This document shows, piece after piece, positions 38,875-45,859 of a stretch of DNA of 64,000 nt. The position numbers and the translations under genes are program-made. Position 1 is the stretch's first letter, and every line of letters begins with the position of its first letter. The notes under the pieces are model-generated. The model did no database searches, was not told where the DNA came from, and saw nothing but the letters and a program-made list of their open reading frames with translations. Source of the stretch: Microbacterium sp. LWS13-1.2 (GTDB taxonomy: Bacteria > Actinomycetota > Actinomycetes > Actinomycetales > Microbacteriaceae); assembly GCF_040144835.1 (NCBI RefSeq), contig NZ_CP151632.1, positions 310,001-374,000 on the forward strand. Direction: 5' to 3'.

Positions 38875-40397
38875 TGGCGAAGGACAAGCTGATGGACTTC
38901 GACAAGGCGCTCGAGCTGTTCGAGCCGGTGCTCGGGTTCGAAGTGCACGTCGAGCTGAATACCGAGACCAAAATGTTCTCGGCGGCAGCGAACCCCGCGA
39001 ACTCCGCGAACCACAGTGCCGAGCCGAACACGCTCGTGGCACCGGTCGACATGGGCCTACCGGGCGCGCTCCCGGTGGTCAACGAGACCGCGGTGCGCTA
39101 CTCGATCAGCCTGGGTCTCGCACTCGGCTGCTCGATCGCCCCGTCGAGCCGGTTCGCCCGGAAGAACTACTTCTATCCCGACCTCGGCAAGAACTACCAG
39201 ATCTCGCAGTACGACGAGCCGATCGCCTTCGAGGGATCCGTCGACATCGAGCTCGCCGACGGCGAGATCATCACGGTGCCCATCGAGCGTGCGCACATGG
39301 AAGAGGACGCCGGCAAGCTGACGCACGTCGGCGGCTCCACCGGCCGCATCCAGGGCGCTGAGTACTCGCTCGTCGACTACAACCGTGCGGGTGTCCCGCT
39401 CGTCGAGATCGTCACCAAGCCGATCTTCGGGGCGGAGCACCGTGCCCCCGAGATCGCGAGGGCCTACGTCGCGACGATCCGCGACATCGTGATCTCGCTG
39501 GGTATCTCGGAGGCGCGCATGGAGCGCGGCAACCTCCGCTGTGACGCGAACGTCTCATTGCGCCCCCGCGGCCAGGAGAAGCTCGGCACGCGCACCGAGA
39601 CGAAGAACGTCAACTCGATGCGGTCGGTGGAGCGCGCCGTGCGCTACGAGATCCAGCGCCAGGCCGCGATCCTCGCGGCGGGCGGCACGATCACCCAGGA
39701 GACCCGGCACTGGCACGAGGACACCGGCACCACGTCGCCCGGTCGTCCGAAGTCGGATGCCGATGATTACCGCTACTTCCCGGAGCCCGACCTGCTTCCG
39801 GTCGCGCCTCCGGTCGAGCTGATCGAAGAGCTCCGCGCGGCGCTTCCCGAACCGCCTGCCGCACGCCGTCGTCGCCTGAAGACCGAGTGGGGCTTCACCG
39901 ACCTCGAGTTCCAGGACGCGGCGAACAGCGGCATCCTGCCCGAGATCGAGGCGACTGTCGCAGCCGGCGCGTCGCCGGCGACCGCTCGCAAGTGGTGGAC
40001 CGGCGAGATCGCCCGCATCGCCAAGGTGCAGGGGCGTGAGGCGTCCGAGCTGGCGACTCCCGCCGACGTCGCTGCGCTCCAGGCGCTCGTCGATGCCGGC
40101 ACGCTCACCGACAAGCTCGCGCGCCAGGTGCTCGAGGGCGTCATCGCCGGCGAGGGCTCCCCGCAGGATGTCGTCGATGCCCGAGGGCTCGCCGTGGTCT
40201 CGGACGACGGCGCCCTCATCGCAGCGATTGACGAGGCGCTCGCCTCGCAGCCCGACGTGCTCGCGAAGATCCGCGACGGCAAGGTGCAGGCGGCGGGGGC
40301 GGTCATCGGCGCCGTCATGAAGGCGATGAAGGGACAGGCGGATGCCGCACGCGTGCGTGAGCTGGTCCTCGAACGTGCGAGTGCGACCGGCTCGTAG
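38874..40397 (+). CDS. gatB: aminoacyl-tRNA amidotransferase subunit GatB
   Basis: The tRNA-binding subunit that phosphorylates and amidates the mischarged residue. The 507-residue protein begins after a short leader with [15 protein letters not shown], then [24 protein letters not shown], and [10 protein letters not shown]; the C-terminal YqeY-like tail domain ends near [14 protein letters not shown]. Catalytic-site residues of the family are intact as far as I can see. ATG 38874 overlaps the gatA stop by one base. Two terminators follow. Confidence 0.97.
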   Translation: MAKDKLMDFDKALELFEPVLGFEVHVELNTETKMFSAAANPANSANHSAEPNTLVAPVDMGLPGALPVVNETAVRYSISLGLALGCSIAPSSRFARKNYFYPDLGKNYQISQYDEPIAFEGSVDIELADGEIITVPIERAHMEEDAGKLTHVGGSTGRIQGAEYSLVDYNRAGVPLVEIVTKPIFGAEHRAPEIARAYVATIRDIVISLGISEARMERGNLRCDANVSLRPRGQEKLGTRTETKNVNSMRSVERAVRYEIQRQAAILAAGGTITQETRHWHEDTGTTSPGRPKSDADDYRYFPEPDLLPVAPPVELIEELRAALPEPPAARRRRLKTEWGFTDLEFQDAANSGILPEIEATVAAGASPATARKWWTGEIARIAKVQGREASELATPADVAALQALVDAGTLTDKLARQVLEGVIAGEGSPQDVVDARGLAVVSDDGALIAAIDEALASQPDVLAKIRDGKVQAAGAVIGAVMKAMKGQADAARVRELVLERASATGS

Positions 40398-40401
40398 ACG
40401 C

Positions 40402-40427
40402 TGATCCGGGTGCATGCACCCGGATCA
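40402..40427 (+). terminator. first gatB terminator, a 26-base perfect palindrome
   Basis: The 26 bases starting TGATCCGGGTGC and ending GCACCCGGATCA form a perfect palindrome. In RNA this folds as an 11-bp stem with a four-base loop. It lies five bases after the gatB stop. Confidence 0.65.
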
Positions 40428-40432
40428 GACCT

Positions 40433-40464
40433 GAGAGGGCGGACCCAGGCGGGTCCGCCCTCTC
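40433..40464 (+). terminator. second gatB terminator hairpin
   Basis: A perfect 14-bp stem, GAGAGGGCGGACCC (40433-40446) with its complement (40451-40464), loop AGGC. With the preceding palindrome it forms a tandem stop before dinB. Confidence 0.8.
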
Positions 40465-40500
40465 GTGTCGATGTCGGCGGCTGCTGCGAGAATGAACGAC

Positions 40501-41763
40501 ATGGGGCGTGGTGACGGATCCGGGCGTCTCGTCTCGCCCGAGAACGCCGACGACACCGGCGCCGGCATCCTACATGTCGACATGGATGCGTTCTACGCGT
40601 CGGTCGAGCAACTCGACGACCCGTCGCTGCGGGGCAAGGCGATCATCATCGGCGCCCCCGAGAGCCGGTCCGTCGTGTCCAGCGCCTCGTATGAGGCGCG
40701 TCGCTTCGGCGTGCGATCGGCGATGCCGGTCGGCCAGGCGCTCCGGCTGTGCCCGACGGCGATCGTCGTCCCTCCCCATTTCGAGCGGTACGTCGAGATG
40801 TCGTCGCAGGTGATGCGGATCTTCCGCGACGTCACGCCGCTCGTCGAGCCGCTGTCGATCGACGAGGCGTTCCTCGACGTTCGCGGGGCGCGCCGGCTGT
40901 GGGGGAGCCCCGGGCGGATCGCGCACATGCTCCGCCAGCGAGTGCTCGATGAGACGGGGCTCACCTGCAGCATCGGAGCCGCCGCGACGAAGCACGTCGC
41001 GAAGATGGCCTCCACCATCAGCAAGCCCGACGGGCTCCTCATCATCGCGGAGGCCGACACGGCGGCGTTCCTCGCCCCGAGGTCGGTGCGCGCGCTGTGG
41101 GGCGTCGGTCCGAAGGCCTCGGAGGCGCTCGAGAACCGTGGCATCCGCACCATCGCCGACGTGCTCGAGGCGCCTCGAGATCTCCTCGATCGTGCGCTGG
41201 GCCCAGCGATGGGCGACCGCGTGTGGCATTTGGCGCGAGGCATCGATGCCCGCGAGGTGGACACCCGCCGCGTCGAGAAGAGCGTGGGCCACGAGGAGAC
41301 GTTCCACGACGACATCGCAGACACGGCGATCCTGCGTTCCGAGCTGCGCCGTCTGGCCGACCGGGTGGGCGCGCGGCTGCGTGGCAACGGCTGGGAGGCG
41401 TCGACCGTGGCGATCAAGGTGCGCTTCGCCGACTTCACGACGATCTCCCGCTCCCAGACGCTCATGGAGCCGACGGCCGTGGGCCAGCGGATCGGGGACG
41501 CCGCCCTCGAGCTCTTCGGCTCGCTCGAGCGCGCGCTCCCCGTGCGGCTGATCGGCGTCCGCGCGGAGAAGCTGCGCGCCTCCGGCGCCGCCGCGCCGAC
41601 GCTGTGGGACGACGACGAGGGATGGCGGCGCATCGAGGATGCTCTCGACGGGGCGACGGTGAAGTTCGGCCGTGGTGCCGTCACACGCGCCACGCTGCTC
41701 GGCACGCGCGGCGGCGGCACCATCCCGACGAGTCCGCCCGCGCCGCGCCTGGACCAGGGCTGA
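40501..41763 (+). CDS. dinB: DNA polymerase IV (Y family)
   Basis: A low-fidelity polymerase that copies past lesions. The 420-residue protein has the Y-family motifs ILHVDMDAFYASVEQ (near residue 23), YEARRFGVRSAMP, LSIDEAFLDV with the catalytic Asp-Glu, and the helix-hairpin-helix region ALWGVGPKASEALENRGI, followed by the little-finger domain. No clear beta-clamp-binding peptide is recognised at the tail. ATG 40501 is seven bases after a GAGAAT box. Actinobacteria often carry two dinB genes. Confidence 0.94.
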   Translation: MGRGDGSGRLVSPENADDTGAGILHVDMDAFYASVEQLDDPSLRGKAIIIGAPESRSVVSSASYEARRFGVRSAMPVGQALRLCPTAIVVPPHFERYVEMSSQVMRIFRDVTPLVEPLSIDEAFLDVRGARRLWGSPGRIAHMLRQRVLDETGLTCSIGAAATKHVAKMASTISKPDGLLIIAEADTAAFLAPRSVRALWGVGPKASEALENRGIRTIADVLEAPRDLLDRALGPAMGDRVWHLARGIDAREVDTRRVEKSVGHEETFHDDIADTAILRSELRRLADRVGARLRGNGWEASTVAIKVRFADFTTISRSQTLMEPTAVGQRIGDAALELFGSLERALPVRLIGVRAEKLRASGAAAPTLWDDDEGWRRIEDALDGATVKFGRGAVTRATLLGTRGGGTIPTSPPAPRLDQG

Positions 41764-41838
41764 CGCCGCCGATATCGGTTCGGCACGCCGAGACCGCTTG
41801 TGTTGTCGCAGCGGGTGTGCCGGGACGCCTGGGCCCGC

Positions 41839-41844
41839 TACCGT
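41839..41844 (+). promoter_or_regulatory. -10 box TACCGT of the 41851 gene
   Basis: TACCGT, six bases (TGACCC), then ATG 41851. Confidence 0.45.
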
Positions 41845-41850
41845 TGACCC

Positions 41851-42171
41851 ATGCCCAACATCGCACTCGAACTCGGCAAGCAGTCCGCGTCTTTCGGCGT
41901 GAAGAGCGCATACGGGGAGCAGCAGGACGTCGACGGCGTCCGCATCATCCCGGTCGCACTGACGTGGTCGGGCTTCGGCGGCGGCTCCGACGAGGCCGGC
42001 AACGGCGGCGGCGGAGGGGGCGGCTGGGCGATCCCGGTCGGCGCCTACATCCGCCGTGGGGACGACCTTCGCTTCGAGCCGAACCTCATCGCGCTGCTGG
42101 CCGTCGCGGTCCCGTTCGTCTTCTTCGCCGGCCGCGCGCTCAGCCGTGTCATCCGCACCATCAAGAAGTAG
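41851..42171 (+). CDS. GerW/YtfJ-like membrane-anchored small protein
   Basis: A 106-residue protein with a polar N-terminal domain (ELGKQSASFGVKSAYGEQQD), the segment VRIIPVALTWSGFGGGSDE, a run of seven glycines, and a C-terminal membrane segment (LIALLAVAVPFVFFAGRAL). The IIPV plus glycine-rich pattern resembles the GerW (YtfJ) family, first found in Bacillus sporulation but widespread in non-sporulating actinobacteria, where its role is unclear. The family assignment is tentative. The ATG lies six bases after a TACCGT box. Confidence 0.75.
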   Translation: MPNIALELGKQSASFGVKSAYGEQQDVDGVRIIPVALTWSGFGGGSDEAGNGGGGGGGWAIPVGAYIRRGDDLRFEPNLIALLAVAVPFVFFAGRALSRVIRTIKK

Positions 42172-42739
42172 CACGGACGCGGTCGGCAACTCGCTCGCGA
42201 TCGCGGTCGACCGGATCAACGAGGCGATCGCGGCGGTATCGGCATCCAATCCCGTCGTCCTCATCGACGGTCGCAGCGGTGCCGGCAAGTCCTCGCTGGC
42301 ACGCGCGCTCGTGGCTCGGTGGCCGCTGCGAGGGCGTGTGCAGGTCGTCGCGCTGGATTCGCTGTACCCGGGCTGGGACGGTCTGGACGACGGCGTCGAG
42401 CTGGCGCGGGAGCTGATCCTGACACCCCATGCGCGAGGTCTCTTGGGCGTCTGGCAGCGCTGGGACTGGACCGTCGGAGAGCCGGCTGAGGCGCACGCGG
42501 TCGATCCGTCGCTGCCGCTCATCGTCGAGGGTGCTGGACTGCTGACGCCGGCGACAGCACGGCTCGGTGACGTGCGGGTGTGGCTCGAATCGCCCGCGGC
42601 GTCACGCAAGCAGCGTGCGCTCGCCCGCGACGGCGACGCCTACCGTCCGCACTGGGATCGCTGGGCGCGCCAGGAGCAGCGGCACGTCGCACGCGATGAT
42701 CCCATGCGCCTGGCCACCCTCGTCTTCCCCGTGCCCTGA
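42146..42739 (+). CDS. P-loop nucleoside/uridine kinase-like protein
   Basis: A 197-residue P-loop NTPase with Walker A in DGRSGAGKSSLARALV and a downstream ALDSLYPGWDGLDDG segment typical of the uridine kinase/AAA_18 group. PRLxxW-like substrate-binding details are not clear enough to name a substrate. GTG 42146 is the best start I see; it overlaps the upstream gene by 26 bases and lacks a good ribosome site, so a start nearer 42179 is possible. It is convergent with the DUF2017 gene. Confidence 0.75.
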   Translation: MSSAPSRSSTDAVGNSLAIAVDRINEAIAAVSASNPVVLIDGRSGAGKSSLARALVARWPLRGRVQVVALDSLYPGWDGLDDGVELARELILTPHARGLLGVWQRWDWTVGEPAEAHAVDPSLPLIVEGAGLLTPATARLGDVRVWLESPAASRKQRALARDGDAYRPHWDRWARQEQRHVARDDPMRLATLVFPVP

Positions 42740-42749
42740 GGCCGGTCAG

Positions 42750-43244
42750 TCAGCCGTCGGTGTCGAGGGCGTTGACGAGGCCGTCCAGCCGGTAGCCGAT
42801 CCAGTCGTAGATGCCGAAGCGCGGATCGGTGGCGTCGTGATCGTCCTCGTCCACCACTCCGAGACGCGTGGCGAGGACCAGCCGGACCGCCGCGAGAGTG
42901 CGCAGCCACGCGCGTGCCGTGGCAGCTTCGAGCCGGATCTCGACCTGTTCGAGCAGCGCCGGGTCTTCGGGATCCTCGGGGATCATCGCCGCTTCCTGGA
43001 GCGACGCGAGGACGTCGGATGCGTCGGCGGCGCGCCGGTCGAGCAGATCGGACTGCGTGAGTGCGCGGAATTCCCTGGCGGCGTCGTCATCGTCGGAGTA
43101 GGCGGAGGGCACGAGCCGCTCGAGAGCGGGATCGCCGTCCTCGGGAGCGGAATCACGCAGCAGCTCGGCGAACTGACCCACCAGGCCGGCGAGATGCGCG
43201 GCCTCCAGACGGGTGATCTCCATCACCACGACACGATCGCTCAT
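42750..43244 (-). CDS. DUF2017 family protein
   Basis: A 164-residue acidic helical protein (MSDRVVVMEITRLEAAHLAG, then a run of four Asp near residue 52, and DPRFGIYDWIGYRLDGL near the C-terminus). The family is actinobacterial and typically lies next to clpS, but its function is unknown. ATG 43244 overlaps the clpS stop (ATGA), so it is translated together with clpS. The link suggests a role in regulated proteolysis, which is inference. Confidence 0.88.
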   Translation of the reverse strand: MSDRVVVMEITRLEAAHLAGLVGQFAELLRDSAPEDGDPALERLVPSAYSDDDDAAREFRALTQSDLLDRRAADASDVLASLQEAAMIPEDPEDPALLEQVEIRLEAATARAWLRTLAAVRLVLATRLGVVDEDDHDATDPRFGIYDWIGYRLDGLVNALDTDG

Positions 43245-43540
43245 GCGGGCTCCTGCCGAACGGTCGCCCACAGGCCGTAGTCGTGCATCGCCTGAGCGTG
43301 CAGCTCCATCTGCTCCCGCGGCCCCTGCGCGACGACCGCGTGGCCCTCGTTGTGCACGGCGAGCATGAGGCGCTCCGCCTCGGCGCGCGCGAGCCCGAAG
43401 TACTCGCGGAAGACGTGTGTGACATAGCTCATCAGGTTGACCGGATCGTCCCAGACGACGGTCTGCCAGGGGCGCGCCGGGTCGACGTGGGCTGCGAGAT
43501 CGACGTCGTGATCGGTGGAGGGGAGGGCGACGGGTGTCAT
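43241..43540 (-). CDS. clpS: ATP-dependent Clp protease adaptor ClpS
   Basis: Delivers proteins with N-degron residues to ClpC/ClpA-ClpP. The 99-residue protein has the family core WQTVVWDDPVNLMSYVTHV followed by LARAEAERLMLAVHNEGHAVV, including the Asn-Asp region and His that hold the N-terminal residue. ATG 43540 overlaps the upstream stop (TGATG); a GTG at 43549 is an alternative. It is coupled on both sides, to a zinc metallopeptidase and to DUF2017. Confidence 0.94.
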   Translation of the reverse strand: MTPVALPSTDHDVDLAAHVDPARPWQTVVWDDPVNLMSYVTHVFREYFGLARAEAERLMLAVHNEGHAVVAQGPREQMELHAQAMHDYGLWATVRQEPA

Positions 43541-43890
43541 CACGCCCACCCCAGCTCGTGCAGACGGTCGTCGTCGATCCCGTAGAAATGGGCGATCTCG
43601 TGCACGAGAGTCGTGTGCACCTCATCACGCAGTTCGTCCTCGTCGTCGCAGACTGCCAGATGCGGTTCGCGGTAGACGATGATGCGGTCCGGCAGCTCGC
43701 CGACTCCGTACCGCTCTCGCTCTGTCAGCGCCCAGCCGTCGTAGAGCCCGAGCAGATCGAGGCTGCCGTCCTCGGGGCGGTCTTCGACGACGAAGACGAC
43801 GTTGTCGAGGCCCTCCACCATGTCGTCGGGGAGTGCATCCAGCTCATCGGTCACGAGTAACTCGAAGGTCGCGGCATCCATCTCCATCAT
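43540..43890 (-). CDS. zincin-like metallopeptidase family protein
   Basis: A 116-residue protein with the zinc motif VHEIAHFYGID (HExxH) near the C-terminus. It is a minimal, acidic metallopeptidase of a family common beside clpS in actinobacteria; the natural substrate is unknown. ATG 43890 has GGCGGGG upstream; in-frame ATGs at 43887 and 43881 are alternatives. The first codon lies only 17 bases after a 13-bp hairpin, leaving no visible room for a separate promoter. Confidence 0.87.
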   Translation of the reverse strand: MMEMDAATFELLVTDELDALPDDMVEGLDNVVFVVEDRPEDGSLDLLGLYDGWALTERERYGVGELPDRIIVYREPHLAVCDDEDELRDEVHTTLVHEIAHFYGIDDDRLHELGWA

Positions 43891-43907
43891 GATGCCCCGC
43901 CTCGACG

Positions 43908-43937
43908 CGAATGGGGCGCGGATACGCGCCCCATTCG
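43908..43937 (-). terminator. 13-bp hairpin between tRNA-His and the metallopeptidase gene
   Basis: A perfect 13-bp stem (plus-strand CGAATGGGGCGCG at 43908-43920, loop GATA, complement at 43925-43937). It lies just after the tRNA-His 3' end and 17 bases before the next gene. It may terminate the tRNA transcript or mark a processing site. No T run follows. Confidence 0.6.
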
Positions 43938-43948
43938 GCCGGAATCGG

Positions 43949-44021
43949 GGTGAGTAACGGGACTCGAACCCGCGACATCCGGCACCACAAGCCAGCGCTC
44001 TACCAACTGAGCTATACCCAC
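43949..44021 (-). tRNA. tRNA-His (anticodon GTG)
   Basis: On the minus strand the cloverleaf begins GTGGGTATAGCTCAG and has the anticodon loop TTGTGGT (anticodon GTG), the T-arm GGGTTCGAACCC and the acceptor pair TACTCAC. A G immediately 5' of the first base (position 44022) can pair with the C73 discriminator, the identity feature of tRNA-His. CCA is not encoded. The gene is intact. Confidence 0.95.
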
Positions 44022-44058
44022 CATGTCTCCCGCCTGAGCGGGCAACCAGACGATTCTC

Positions 44059-44685
44059 TCACACCTCTGGGGCAAACGACGACACGACGGCAGCGGCTGC
44101 GGCGCGCGCGCCGTCGCTCGTCGGACCGGGCTCGGGAACGAAGACCGCCTGGCGGTAATACGCGAGTTCTCGGATGGATTCGAGGATGTCGGCGAGCGCC
44201 CTGTGGCCGCCGTCCTTCGCCGGAGCGTGGATGTACGCGCGGGGGTACCACCGCCGCGCGAGCTCCTTGATGCTCGACACGTCGACGTTCCGGTAGTGCA
44301 GCCAGCGGTCGACGCGCGGCATGTACTTGGCGAGGAACATGCGGTCGGTGCCGATGGTGTTCCCCGCCAGCGGCGCCCTTCCCTCGAGCGGGACGAAGCG
44401 CTGGATGTACTCCAGAACCTGGAACTCGGCATCCGCCAGGCTCACGCCGTGCGGGATCTCGTCCAGCAGCCCCGACGAACGATGCATGTTCGTCACGAAT
44501 TCGTTCATGTTCGCCATCGCCGAATCGTCCGGCCTGATCACGACGTCGAAGCCCGCATCGAGCGGTCGCAGCTCGAAATCGGTGACGACGACGGCGATCT
44601 CCACCAGTTCGTCGACGCCGAGATCGAGCCCGGTCATCTCGCAGTCGATCCACACCAGACGGTCGTTCTCGGATGCACCCACCAT
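44059..44685 (-). CDS. orn: oligoribonuclease
   Basis: Degrades two- to five-base RNA fragments to mononucleotides, and pGpG from c-di-GMP. The 208-residue DEDDh exonuclease has DCEMTGLDLGVDELVEIA with Asp-x-Glu, a central Asp region, and HRALADILESI with the catalytic His and Asp. ATG 44685 follows AAGGATGGAG; an ATG at 44694 is an alternative. It lies between tRNA-Arg and tRNA-His genes on the same strand. Confidence 0.95.
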   Translation of the reverse strand: MVGASENDRLVWIDCEMTGLDLGVDELVEIAVVVTDFELRPLDAGFDVVIRPDDSAMANMNEFVTNMHRSSGLLDEIPHGVSLADAEFQVLEYIQRFVPLEGRAPLAGNTIGTDRMFLAKYMPRVDRWLHYRNVDVSSIKELARRWYPRAYIHAPAKDGGHRALADILESIRELAYYRQAVFVPEPGPTSDGARAAAAAVVSSFAPEV

Positions 44686-44761
44686 GTGCTCCATCCTTAT
44701 CGCATGTCCAGACATCCCACGGGCCCGGACCCGAGTTCCGGCTCCCACGCCGGACCCGTTG

Positions 44762-44834
44762 CCCCTCCGGGAGGATTCGAACCCCCGACCTTGCGGGTAG
44801 AAACCGCTCGCTCTGTCCCCTGAGCTACGGAGGG
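44762..44834 (-). tRNA. tRNA-Arg (anticodon TCT)
   Basis: The minus-strand sequence begins CCCTCCGTAGCTCAG and has the anticodon loop TTTCTAC (anticodon TCT, reads AGA/AGG), the T-arm GGGTTCGAATCC and the acceptor pairing CGGAGGG. The discriminator is G, as in many actinobacteria. CCA is not encoded. The anticodon stem has only four good pairs, with an A-A mismatch at its base. Confidence 0.93.
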
Positions 44835-44939
44835 AAAGGTATTTCCACACTACCGGGTCGCACCACGCCGTCGCGGACGCTGGTGGATCGAGCCTGCTCG
44901 GCGTAGCGTCGGCATCGGAGGCATCGAGAGGAGTTCACG

Positions 44940-45152
44940 ATGAGCACCACAGAGACGCACCACCCGCTCTGGGTCGCCTATGGCGCATCAGGTGTGGCCG
45001 GCAGCATCCGCAAGGACGACGACGGCTACACGGTGACGATGGCCGGGGCCGATCACTCGGCGGGCACATATCCGACCATGGAGATCGCGAAGAGCGCGCT
45101 GCATTCGCGGATGGCCCCGGGAAGCGACTGGCCGCTGTTCCGCGAGCACTGA
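44940..45152 (+). CDS. small hypothetical protein
   Basis: A 70-residue soluble protein (HHPLWVAYGASGVAGSIRKD, then DGYTVTMAGADHSAGTYPTM). It has no recognisable domain. A convincing GAGAGGAG lies seven bases before the ATG, and codon use is like that of its neighbours, so it is probably a real gene. Similar short proteins are common in Microbacteriaceae, but I cannot give a function. Confidence 0.7.
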   Translation: MSTTETHHPLWVAYGASGVAGSIRKDDDGYTVTMAGADHSAGTYPTMEIAKSALHSRMAPGSDWPLFREH

Positions 45153-45192
45153 GCGCGGTTCTCGGAGCACCGTCCGCTCCGGCTCGCGAGGG

Positions 45193-45798
45193 TCAGGCGG
45201 CTTGCTCCGCCACCGCCGCGGGGCGCCGGCCGGTGTCGAGCAGGGGCAGTGCGAGGTGCACGAGCGGGCCGATCAGCACGGCGAAGAGCACCGTCCCGAT
45301 GCCGACCGTGCCGCCGAGCAGCCAGCCGATGAGCAGAACGGACAGCTCCACGAGCGTACGGCAGAGCCAGATCGGCCAGCCCAGTCGCGCGTTCATGCCG
45401 GTCATGAGCCCATCGCGCGGGCCCGGACCGAAACGGGCACCGATGTAGAGACCTGAGGCAATCGCGACGAGCAGGATGCCGCCCAGCAGCGTCGCGAGTT
45501 GCGCGGCGAATCCGGTCACGGGCGGGACGACGCCGATCACGAGCTGCATGCTGGTGCCGACGAGCAGGATGTTCGCGACGGTTCCGATACCGGGCTTCTG
45601 ACGCAGCGGGATCCACAGCAGCAGCACGAAGAAGCCCACGATGTTGGTGATCCAGCCGATGCCGACCCCCGTTCGCACCGACAGCCCCTGCGCGAACACG
45701 GTCCACGGATCGACGCCCAGTCCCGCCTGCACGGTGAGGGCGCAGCCTGCTCCGTAGAGGAACAGGCCGACGAGCAGCTGGAGGACGCGGCGGGGCAT
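45193..45798 (-). CDS. YczE/YitT-like membrane protein
   Basis: A 201-residue protein with five to six membrane segments (LQLLVGLFLYGAGCALTVQA, WITNIVGFFVLLLWIPL, IASGLYIGARFG, and so on). It matches the YczE/YyaS family, often encoded next to a MocR-type regulator, as here. ATG 45798 (MPRRVLQLL) was preferred to 45825. Short dyads lie in the 60-base region shared with the divergent regulator gene. The transported substrate, if any, is unknown. Confidence 0.85.
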   Translation of the reverse strand: MPRRVLQLLVGLFLYGAGCALTVQAGLGVDPWTVFAQGLSVRTGVGIGWITNIVGFFVLLLWIPLRQKPGIGTVANILLVGTSMQLVIGVVPPVTGFAAQLATLLGGILLVAIASGLYIGARFGPGPRDGLMTGMNARLGWPIWLCRTLVELSVLLIGWLLGGTVGIGTVLFAVLIGPLVHLALPLLDTGRRPAAVAEQAA

Positions 45799-45806
45799 GG
45801 CTCCAT

Positions 45807-45834
45807 CCAATCTGATGATTGGCATGTGTCATGC
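45807..45834. promoter_or_regulatory. two adjoining dyads in the yczE-like/mocR intergenic region
   Basis: CCAATC-tgat-GATTGG (45807-45822) abuts GCATG-tgt-CATGC (45822-45834); another CCAAT lies at 45838. They lie between the divergent starts 45798 and 45860 and are candidate binding sites for the MocR-type regulator. Confidence 0.5.
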
Positions 45835-45847
45835 AGTCCAATGTGAC

Positions 45848-45853
45848 TACGCT
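45848..45853 (+). promoter_or_regulatory. -10 box TACGCT of the mocR-type gene
   Basis: TACGCT, six bases (GGCCCC), then ATG 45860. Confidence 0.5.
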
Positions 45854-45859
45854 GGCCCC

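Noticed and set aside
37354..40397. gatA as a general amidase rather than a tRNA amidotransferase
   Set aside because: gatC and gatB flank it with overlapping codons, so the GatCAB assignment is firm.
43949..44834. Integration site at the tRNA genes
   Set aside because: Both tRNA genes are intact and flanked by core genes on each side; no repeat of the tRNA 3' end is seen nearby.
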